Source of the DNA: Auritidibacter sp. Marseille-P8566
Lineage (GTDB): Bacteria; Bacteroidota; Bacteroidia; Flavobacteriales; Flavobacteriaceae
Assembly (NCBI GenBank): GCA_943325595.2
Contig: CALPQA020000116.1
Span: forward strand, 1-6,385
Length of the DNA stretch: 6,385 nucleotides
Direction of reading: 5' to 3'
In this document: one piece after another, positions 1 through 5,936 of the stretch
Layout: every line of letters starts with the position of its first letter
Position numbering within the stretch: the stretch's first letter is position 1
The notes under the pieces: generated by a model
Told to the model about the DNA's origin: nothing
The model's input: only the letters and a program-made list of their open reading frames with translations
Databases searched by the model: none
Position numbers and translations under genes: made by a program

Positions 1-1389
1 AGTAGCCGTACAAGAATTAGCATCCGTCACGGTACAAGTCCAAGTTCCAGCGGTTAATCCCGTTACAGATGTAGTTCCGTCACCTGTTGGATTTCCTGGA
101 GTCCAATTGTAAGTATATCCACCAGCACCACCTGTTGGGGTAGTGATAGAAGCCGCACCATTAGAAGCTCCATTACAAGCCACATTGGTTTGTGAAGCAG
201 GCGTTACTGTAATAGCCGTTGGTTGGGTAACTGTAAAATTTTGTGTTTTGGTACAACCGTTAGCATCGGTCACAGTACAAGTCCAAGATCCAGCAGTTAA
301 GCCAGTAACAGATACTGTTCCATCCCCTGTTGGGTTCCCTGGTGTCCAGTTATAAGTATAACCTCCAGCACCTCCTGTTGGAGTGTTTATAGTAGCAGCT
401 CCATTTGAACCGCCGTTACAAGCTACATTGGTTTGTGAAGCAGGTGTCGTGCTTATTGCCGTTGGTTGTGTGATAGTAAAGTTGCGAGTAGCCGTACAAG
501 AATTTGCATCGGTTATCGTTACGGTATAGCTTCCTGCTGCAAGACCAGTAGCAGTTGCTGCCGTTCCACCAGATGGCGACCATGAGTAGGTATAACCTGG
601 AGTTCCACCAGAAGGTGTTATCGAAGCAGCACCATTTGATCCACCATTACAAGATACATTTGTTTGCGAACCAGTTGCGGTACTAATTGCAGTTGGTTGT
701 GTGATAGTAAAGTTTCGAGTAGCCGTACAAGAATTTGCATCGGTTATCGTTACGGTATAACTTCCTGCTGCAAGACCAGTTGCTGTAGCAGCTGTTCCAC
801 CAGATGGCGACCATGAGTAGGTATAACCTGGAGTTCCACCAGAAGGTGTTACCGAAGCAGCACCATTTGATCCACCATTACAAGATACATTGGTTTGTGA
901 ACCAGTTGCAGTACTAATTGCCGTTGGTTGCGTGATAGTAAAGTTGCGAGTAGCCGTACAAGAATTTGCATCGGTTATCGTTACGGTATAGCTTCCTGCT
1001 GCAAGACTAGTTGCTGTAGCAGCTGTTCCACCAGATGGCGACCATGAGTAGGTATAACCTGGAGTTCCACCAGAAGGTGTTACCGAAGCAGCACCATTTG
1101 ATGCACCATTACAAGATACATTGGTTTGTGAACCAGTTGCAGTACTAATTGCCGTTGGTTGCGTGATAGTAAAGTTGCGAGTAGCCGTACAAGAATTCGC
1201 ATCGGTCACGGTACACGTCCAAGTTCCCGCAGTTAAGCCAGTAACTGAGACTGTTCCGTCACCTGTCGGGTTACCTGGCGTCCAGTTATAGGTATATGTG
1301 GCTGTTCCTCCTGTTGGGGTATTAATAGTAGCCGCACCATTAGAACCTCCAAAACAAGCTACATTGGTTTGCGAAGCAGGTGTTACTAT
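1..1389 (-). repeat. Tandem SprB-type repeat array, order A-B-B-B-A-A (N to C), continuing off window
   Basis: Aligning the recurrent block gtagccgtacaag and its variants puts unit boundaries at 1181, 950, 719, 488, 245 and 2. This gives three 231-bp units (type B, 77 residues) and two complete 243-bp units (type A, 81 residues) at 245-487 and 2-244. A first, less complete type A unit lies above 1181. Type A reads [50 protein letters not shown]. Type B reads [51 protein letters not shown]. Each unit has one Cys after TNV and one in DANSC or DANGC, a possible disulphide pair after export; type A has a third Cys in WTCTV. The linker ends in [10 protein letters not shown]. This matches the SprB repeat family known from flavobacterial gliding adhesins. 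Confidence 0.9.
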
Positions 1390-3348
1390 TATATTACTTA
1401 CAATTGCAGAGATTGTAGCTACATTTTGAGTAGTTGAACCTGAAACTAAAGTAATGTTACCTGACGCTCCATTTGTTGCAGTAGTTGCCAAACGAACATA
1501 TATACTAGTTGAATTTATTGTGCCTCCAGACTGAGTTAATGTCAAACTTGAAGCAAATCCAGTTGCTGTAGTTGTTGAAATTTCATAACCTGCAGGAGCG
1601 GTTACTACTAAATTAGCAGTCAAATTAGAAGCTGTAACTGTAAAACTTTGTTCAGAAGATATTGAGCCAGAACAGGATGAAAAAGCAGATAATGCTCCTG
1701 TAGTTGTAATTGAAGCTGGTAAAACACAGTTTTCAGTAAGCAAATTAAGTGATATACTTTTTGAAACCCCACAAGTTGGATCTGTGTAAGTATATTGCAC
1801 TACAACTGTTTGATTTCCTGAACCTGTGAAATTTAATATATTGCCTGAAAGGGTTGCAGGACCTGAGACTAAAGACAATGTTCCGCCTGCTGGTGATGGA
1901 ATTAATGTAGCAGATGTTCCATTACAATATTTACCATTTGTTCCTGTAATAATTGACCCTGTAAGTTGAAGGTCTAGGGTTGAAGCGCCACAAACATATA
2001 CTACAGCTGTAGCAAATGTGAAAGTAGATTCTGTTGAAGTTGTAGAAGTTCCGTCCCCCATACTACCCCTAATTCGGTGACCCACGTAACCGAAATAATC
2101 TTGACACTTTTTTGAAACCATAGTAGTATGCCCTCCGGTTTCAACAGCAAGTACAATATCTGTTGATACTATTCCATTAGGATTTCCAGGGTCAAATGCT
2201 CCTGTAGCACCTCTTCCGAGCATTTCATTAGCTGCATCCCCCCAATTAAAAATTTTTGAATCTGAAGTTAATACTGAAATAGCACCAAAACTAAAATCAT
2301 GCTCATTTGGAGAAATCCATTGAATATTATTCATTACCGGGCCTGTTGAAGAGGTGTATCTTGGTTGAACCCATACTTTTCTTTCAGTCGTTGACCAATC
2401 GCCTAATTGTTTAAAACCATTAGCCCCAAGAGCATATAAATTCCCATTCCCATTTAAAACATAGTAACTTGGTTCTGTTGTAGCAAGTTCACGTGTTACA
2501 CCAATCATTTTAATACCATTTACAGAGGGTAAAGTCATTTGAGTTGCTCTTGTTCTTGCAGTCATTGCTGTCCCATCACCAAGATAAGTTTCTGTTCCCC
2601 ACGTCCAAATAGTTCCATCTGATTTTAAAGCAAAAAGGGTGTTGTATTGCCCTCTAACTGCAATTACATTGGATAATGATGGATTTCCAGCGGTGCTTTG
2701 TGTAACCCTGTACCATTTAACAGCATTGGCAGCTGTAATAGTTGTTATTCCTGTACCTGTATTTTGTGCAATTTGAGATATTACCCAAACGTCACCACTA
2801 CAAGTTACTAATGCAATTGTTTGATTGGTTACAAACATCATCTTTACATCTGTTGGGGTAACTCCTATAGGAAGACCTTGTGAATTTCCATCAATGGTTA
2901 ATTTTTGAAATGCCGAACTTGTGGTAATATTTAAATGTAAAACTTGACCCTCCATAGACCATGCATATAAACCATCTGTTGCTAAAACAATTCCTTGTAC
3001 TTTATTTGCGGAAGCCGACCCAACACCTGCTTTTAAAATAGTTCCTGTTAATGCTGGATAATTAGCACTTGTCATTTCTATTGGTGATAATAAATCTGCC
3101 AAACCATCATTACCCATGTCTTCACCCCAAACTTTGTAAACACCCGTTGATGTTCTTACTACTGTAGAATGGAATGCTGACGTAAAATTATCATATTCTA
3201 AAGTGGTGGCATCAGTTGTTGACCTCATCCCAAAATTAAAATAATCTGTATTCGGACAAGTATTTAAAAAACCACATTGAGCATAACTAAATGTAGATAT
3301 AAATAAGAAAAACAATGTGTTAAAAAACGAAGGTAAAGTTGATTTCAT
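1..3348 (-). CDS. Giant secreted surface protein: RCC1-like propeller plus SprB-type repeats (partial, C-terminus off window)
   Basis: The frame is open for 1116 codons and leaves the window at its left edge, so the C-terminus, where a type IX secretion sorting domain would be expected, is not visible. Residues 1-23 form a signal peptide (basic start, FFNTLFFLF core, SYA/Q cleavage). Residues about 60-440 carry seven spaced RCC1-like strand motifs: [13 protein letters not shown] near 69, GLYAWS near 125, DVWVIS near 185, [12 protein letters not shown]...LGDGT near 236, [14 protein letters not shown] near 305, [17 protein letters not shown] near 365 and GSMGDGT near 430. This fits a seven-bladed propeller. 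Residues about 450-535 and 555-650 are beta-sandwich-like; the second has the flavobacterial pattern [23 protein letters not shown]...IYVRLA. From about 656 onward come SprB-type repeats with paired cysteines. It is probably an exported adhesin or gliding-related surface filament, but a specific role cannot be assigned. An in-frame ATG at 3378 would add ten residues; 3348 gives the more usual signal peptide. Confidence 0.9.
   Translation of the reverse strand, partial: [1116 protein letters not shown]
488..1180 (-). repeat. Three nearly identical 231-bp direct repeats inside the adhesin gene
   Basis: The units at 719-949 and 950-1180 differ at only three positions by my reading (about 98.7% identical). 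The unit at 488-718 differs from 719-949 at about 13 positions. Part of that divergence is a cluster of synonymous changes in an alanine-rich stretch. The 231-bp period is a whole number of codons, so gain or loss of a unit keeps the frame. The high nucleotide identity indicates recent duplication or gene conversion. Confidence 0.92.
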
Positions 3349-3382
3349 TTTTAAATTAGGTGTAAAATTTATTTTCATTTTT

Positions 3383-4114
3383 CTATAATTTAGTTGGGAA
3401 GTAATAGGATTGAACTTGACCATTAATATCAAAAAAGTCTAGCATAATAAAGTTTCCTGCTTTTGCAGTTCCTTTAAGTTGATAAACAAGTTTGTTGACA
3501 CCTGGCAATAATGTAAAAGCAGTATTTAAAAGTTGGCCTTCTATTGTAGTATCTATTCCTGCAGAAACAAATTTGCCATTTGGGAATACAACTGTATCAT
3601 TAGTATATGATTTTAAATAAACAGCGACCGTAAGTTGACAATTTTCGGTAGGAGCTCCCGCTTCAATTTTTTTACTAAATTGTATTGTAGAAAAATCAAA
3701 ATTCATTTTGTAAGGACTAACTTTAATAATCATTAGATCGGGAAAAACAGCATGATTACATTCGCCTTCTATAATTGCTTTATTTTCATGAAAAGTAATC
3801 TTATAAGTCCCTGGAGTTTCAAAAATGTAATTATTAATTTCATTACCATTTAATGAAAATTTTATATTTGAATCATTACTAGAAATAGTCCAAACAATTG
3901 AATTTTCAATTTTACCGAAATTAATTTTCTCACCAAAAGAAATTACTTTGTACGGATTTTCATATACGGCGCTAAATTCTTCATTTAGAGAATTTTTAGA
4001 CAATTCCTGCCCATGAATAGTTGGAGTAATTAAAAAAACAATTACAAAAAACAGAAACCGCATGGTTTTTATTAATATTCTAGAATATTTTGAAAATGGT
4101 AAAGTAGCATTCAT
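3383..4114 (-). CDS. Secreted protein of unknown family, operon partner of the giant adhesin
   Basis: I do not recognise this 243-codon protein as a named family. Residues 18-35 form a compact signal peptide (MRFLFFVIVFLI core, cleavage near IHGQ), so it should leave the cytoplasm. The mature part looks beta-rich. Residues about 70-132 include VWTISSNDSNIKFSLNGNE and FETPGTYKITF, like one Ig- or PKD-type sandwich with a single Cys at 119. Residues about 138-243 look like a second sandwich (Cys 159, LTVAVYLKSY, LLPGVNKLVYQL, ending FDINGQVQSYYF). No lipobox, catalytic motif or C-terminal sorting domain is evident. An internal ATG at 4063 (Met18) would start exactly at the signal peptide and is a strong alternative start; 4114 is the longest frame. 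The stop lies 4 nt before the alternative adhesin ATG (3378) and 34 nt before the preferred one (3348), so the two genes are almost certainly cotranscribed. A role in adhesin export, anchoring or assembly is inferred from position only. Confidence 0.85.
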   Translation of the reverse strand: MNATLPFSKYSRILIKTMRFLFFVIVFLITPTIHGQELSKNSLNEEFSAVYENPYKVISFGEKINFGKIENSIVWTISSNDSNIKFSLNGNEINNYIFETPGTYKITFHENKAIIEGECNHAVFPDLMIIKVSPYKMNFDFSTIQFSKKIEAGAPTENCQLTVAVYLKSYTNDTVVFPNGKFVSAGIDTTIEGQLLNTAFTLLPGVNKLVYQLKGTAKAGNFIMLDFFDINGQVQSYYFPTKL

Positions 4115-4241
4115 AATGAGGGATTATTAATGAAAAAAATATTTTAAAAATGAATTTCAAATTGTTAAGTACAATAATCAAGGCTAATATTTATTTAAAT
4201 GAAATGGGTTGTAGTACAATAAAACGACTATTAATTATTTG

Positions 4242-4249
4242 CAAAAATA
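4242..4249 (-). promoter_or_regulatory. Candidate -7 box for the adhesin operon (TATTTTTG)
   Basis: On the minus strand the octamer TATTTTTG matches the Bacteroidota -7 consensus TANNTTTG, and it is the only match in this gap in the operon's direction. No TTG or TTTG lies 17-23 bp upstream, so a -33 element is lacking. If real, the promoter may depend on an activator, and the palindrome edge at 4290 is 40 bp upstream. The leader would be about 120 nt to ATG 4114, or about 170 nt to ATG 4063. Such octamers occur by chance in AT-rich DNA. Confidence 0.4.
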
Positions 4250-4280
4250 AAAAACCTGAAATATTTTAATTATTTTTCAC

Positions 4281-4328
4281 AAAATAAAGTGTCCAGTTTT
4301 TATAAAAACAGGACACTTTATTTTTTTT
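4281..4328 (-). terminator. Strong palindrome: probable bidirectional terminator downstream of the AraC-type gene
   Basis: The arms 4281-4294 and 4311-4324 (AAAATAAAGTGTCC and its complement) pair perfectly over 14 bp. Inside them, after an A/A mismatch, GTTTTTATAAAAAC is itself palindromic, so the whole 44 bp is nearly symmetric. Eight T residues lie at 4321-4328 on the plus strand. Read on the minus strand, the hairpin begins about 82 nt after the regulator's stop and ends in TTTATTTT, with the A-tract/stem/T-tract form of a bidirectional intrinsic terminator. Its core also matches the palindrome upstream of the regulator, so an operator role is an alternative or additional possibility. Confidence 0.65.
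4290..4315. promoter_or_regulatory. Palindrome copy 1 (TGTCC...GGACA), candidate operator for the adhesin operon
   Basis: This 26-bp core has the form TGTCCAGTTT-N6-AAACAGGACA. It matches the element at 5685-5710 at 22 of 26 positions; the differences are three central bases and one T-to-A change in the right arm. It sits 40 bp upstream of the candidate -7 box of the adhesin operon. It is embedded in the longer terminator-like stem, so whether it is bound as DNA, folded as RNA or both cannot be decided from sequence alone. Confidence 0.4.
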
Positions 4329-4409
4329 ATGAAGCTATTAGGATAAGATTAATAGAATTAAAAGTAGAGGATATTATAGTGTAATAAGCAAACAGTTAGC
4401 CACTAAAAA

Positions 4410-5627
4410 TTATTCGTTATTCGTATTATTACTTACAATAGATTTCAAATAATCACTTGGTGTAATTCCAGTTTCTTCTTTGAAAGCATTATAAAAACTA
4501 GACCGAGAACTAAATCCAGCTAACTGTGCTATTCCGTCGATGGTTATATTAGAGTGAACTGATTCTTGAAGAAAAACTTTTGTTTGTTCTACTCTTAATT
4601 TTGTTTTTAGTTTTGAAAATTTTATTTTAAATATTGAATTGATACAATATAAAACATGATTTTGTGGGACATTCAGTTTTAGGGATATTTGGGCAATTGA
4701 AAAATCAGGATTTAAATAGGGTTTTTCATTGTCAAAATAGTCTTTAATTTGGTCTGATAATTTCAAAAAAGGATCTTCCTCAAGTGTAGATGGCGGCTTA
4801 AACTCAATGTCTGATTTTGAAGAAGTACTCTTTAATTTTCGGGGAGCTGTTTTTGATTTTATTATATGATTATTTGGCAATCCATAAAGAATTTCTGGAA
4901 AAAAAAGTACGCCAAAAGCTAAAAAAATAAACGAAATTCCAGTGGCGCTATTTGAAATAATTACAAAATATCGAGATTGACTTTCATCAAAATGTAAAAA
5001 ATAATAGCATAAAACAACAAAATTTATTATCAGTAACGAAACAAGTGTTAATAATAGGCTCAACCAGCGAGTGATTATTATATATTGTTTCCGAGGTATG
5101 TTTTGAAATTTCCTTTTCTTTTTTAAGAATTTTCTTAAAATAAGTACTGAAAAAAATATATAACCAGTTAGCAATAACAATCTAAGGCTAAAATTAAATT
5201 CTGAGTCAAAAAAGATATTGACTCTTATTTTTTTGACATTATCAACGTTATTGACTATCATTTTTGCAACCGATTCTTTGTAGCTAAATGAAGAAAAAAA
5301 ATAAGGTATAACTCCAATTAAATGAATTAATGCAGGAATGAAATGAATAGCATCCTTGCGTTTTAATCCTTGCCGATCTTTTAGCGTTCCTCTAACATAA
5401 AAATATAAAAAAGGGCCTGCGAGTAAAAACAATGGTGAAAAATGATTGTAAAAAAGTGCCAGCCAAAAAACGGATTTTCCGTACACTGCAAAGTAATGTA
5501 CTAGTCCATAAATAGCTATTAGGCTAAAAAAAAGCCCTATAAAAACTGCATTGTTATTTAATTTCCAATTATAAACAATTAAAATAACCGCAAGTAATAC
5601 GAGTAGTAAAGAAATATAAAGTAACAT
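4410..5627 (-). CDS. Membrane-anchored AraC/XylS-family transcriptional regulator
   Basis: This 405-residue protein has about seven hydrophobic segments, near residues 2-19, 28-48, 54-78, 93-112, 148-165, 184-210 and 222-246. A charged, Ser- and Lys-rich linker (about 255-285) leads to a C-terminal AraC-type domain (about 290-398). The first helix-turn-helix is near 308-330 (DFSIAQISLKLNVPQNHVLYCINS). The second is near 361-384 (ITIDGIAQLAGFSSRSSFYNAFK), followed by the family signature EETGITPSDYL. It probably sits in the inner membrane with the DNA-binding domain in the cytoplasm, passing a membrane or envelope signal straight to promoters; no periplasmic ligand domain is visible, so the signal is unknown. 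This architecture is common in Bacteroidota. The gene appears monocistronic, with a candidate promoter and a perfect palindrome upstream and a terminator-like hairpin downstream. Regulation of the flanking surface-protein genes is inferred from context only. Confidence 0.93.
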   Translation of the reverse strand: MLLYISLLLVLLAVILIVYNWKLNNNAVFIGLFFSLIAIYGLVHYFAVYGKSVFWLALFYNHFSPLFLLAGPFLYFYVRGTLKDRQGLKRKDAIHFIPALIHLIGVIPYFFSSFSYKESVAKMIVNNVDNVKKIRVNIFFDSEFNFSLRLLLLTGYIFFSVLILRKFLKKKRKFQNIPRKQYIIITRWLSLLLTLVSLLIINFVVLCYYFLHFDESQSRYFVIISNSATGISFIFLAFGVLFFPEILYGLPNNHIIKSKTAPRKLKSTSSKSDIEFKPPSTLEEDPFLKLSDQIKDYFDNEKPYLNPDFSIAQISLKLNVPQNHVLYCINSIFKIKFSKLKTKLRVEQTKVFLQESVHSNITIDGIAQLAGFSSRSSFYNAFKEETGITPSDYLKSIVSNNTNNE

Positions 5628-5648
5628 TTGAGGGAAATATTATTCATG

Positions 5649-5680
5649 CAAAAATAATTAATTTTTTAAAATAAAGCAAA
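5649..5680 (-). promoter_or_regulatory. Candidate promoter of the AraC-type gene
   Basis: On the minus strand, TTTG (5680-5677) and TATTTTTG (5656-5649) are separated by 20 bp, a good fit to the Bacteroidota -33/-7 consensus TTTG...TANNTTTG. The -7 box ends 21 nt before ATG 5627, which implies a leader of about 15 nt. The palindrome begins only 4 bp upstream of the -33 element, a position from which a bound protein could activate or repress. Confidence 0.55.
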
Positions 5681-5684
5681 AATT

Positions 5685-5710
5685 TGTCCAGTTTAATTAA
5701 AAACTGGACA
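5685..5710. promoter_or_regulatory. Palindrome copy 2: perfect 10-bp inverted repeat, candidate operator
   Basis: The arms TGTCCAGTTT (5685-5694) and AAACTGGACA (5701-5710) are perfect reverse complements around AATTAA. The element lies just upstream of the regulator's -33 site and 41 bp upstream of the plus-strand -7 candidate, so it could serve both directions. No T-tract follows on either strand and it lies upstream of both genes, so a terminator role is unlikely here. The related copy is at 4290-4315. Confidence 0.55.
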
Positions 5711-5751
5711 CTGTAGTGATAAAAAAAGCAGTAAAAATAATGTCGGTAAAT

Positions 5752-5759
5752 TAACTTTG
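5752..5759 (+). promoter_or_regulatory. Candidate -7 box for the plus-strand surface-protein gene (TAACTTTG)
   Basis: TAACTTTG matches TANNTTTG exactly and is the only plus-strand match in this gap. No TTG occurs at the expected -33 position. The box overlaps a small dyad (AACTTT-GT-AAAGTT, 5753-5766) that could be an additional binding site. The implied leader to ATG 5937 is about 170 nt, long for this group, so a promoter closer to the gene remains possible. Confidence 0.38.
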
Positions 5760-5936
5760 TAAAGTTTAACCAAATACAAGTTTTCGACTTTTCTTAAATC
5801 ACAGTATTGTAAAATAAACAATAACTCTTTTAATTGTTGATTTCTTATTTCCAAATTAATTCTCATGAAGTTTAAGGACAGTGTTTGGGATATTAAATGT
5901 TAAAAAACAGAATCAGTTCTAATAAATTTATACAAA

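Larger units (their letters stand above)
4115..4409. other. Intergenic region between the regulator and the adhesin operon
   Basis: This 295-bp, very AT-rich gap contains the 44-bp palindrome at 4281-4324 and one TANNTTTG-type match on the minus strand (4242-4249). No convincing open frame or RNA gene is visible. The regulator's 3' end and the adhesin operon's 5' region must both lie here, so terminator and promoter share about 300 bp. Confidence 0.7.
5628..5936. promoter_or_regulatory. Divergent intergenic region between the regulator and the plus-strand surface protein
   Basis: This 309-bp AT-rich region has no convincing gene. In order, it holds the regulator's candidate promoter (5649-5680, minus), the 26-bp palindrome (5685-5710), a candidate -7 box for the plus-strand gene (5752-5759) and a weak 6-bp hairpin (5805-5823, TATTGT/ACAATA). 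About 110 bp of leader then precede the ATG at 5937, with a lone GGACA half-site at 5876-5880. Nothing else is recognised. Confidence 0.7.

Noticed and set aside
343..351. TGTCCAGTT half-site inside the adhesin repeats
   Set aside because: It encodes part of the conserved NWTP motif of a type A repeat (AACTGGACA on the coding strand) and has no second arm, so it is a chance match to the operator-like motif.
143..355. A 70-codon plus-strand open frame
   Set aside because: It lies antisense within the repetitive adhesin gene, and its composition reflects the complement of the Thr/Gly/Pro-rich repeats. It shows no independent start context or recognisable domain.
1..1389. CRISPR-like regular repeats
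   Set aside because: The period is 231-243 bp, the whole unit is repeated without unique spacers, and the array is an open reading frame encoding SprB-type domains.
4281..5713. Palindromes as ends of an insertion sequence or MITE carrying the regulator
   Set aside because: The CTGGACA-type ends loosely recall some IS3-group termini, but each copy is itself a full palindrome. No transposase remnant or target-site duplication is visible, and the regulator is an ordinary intact gene.
5805..5823. TATTGT/ACAATA hairpin in the plus-strand leader, with a similar ATTGT/ACAAT dyad in the adhesin operon leader
   Set aside because: The arms are only 5-6 bp in very AT-rich DNA, there is no wider similarity between the leaders, and no riboswitch-like core is present, so chance is the best explanation.
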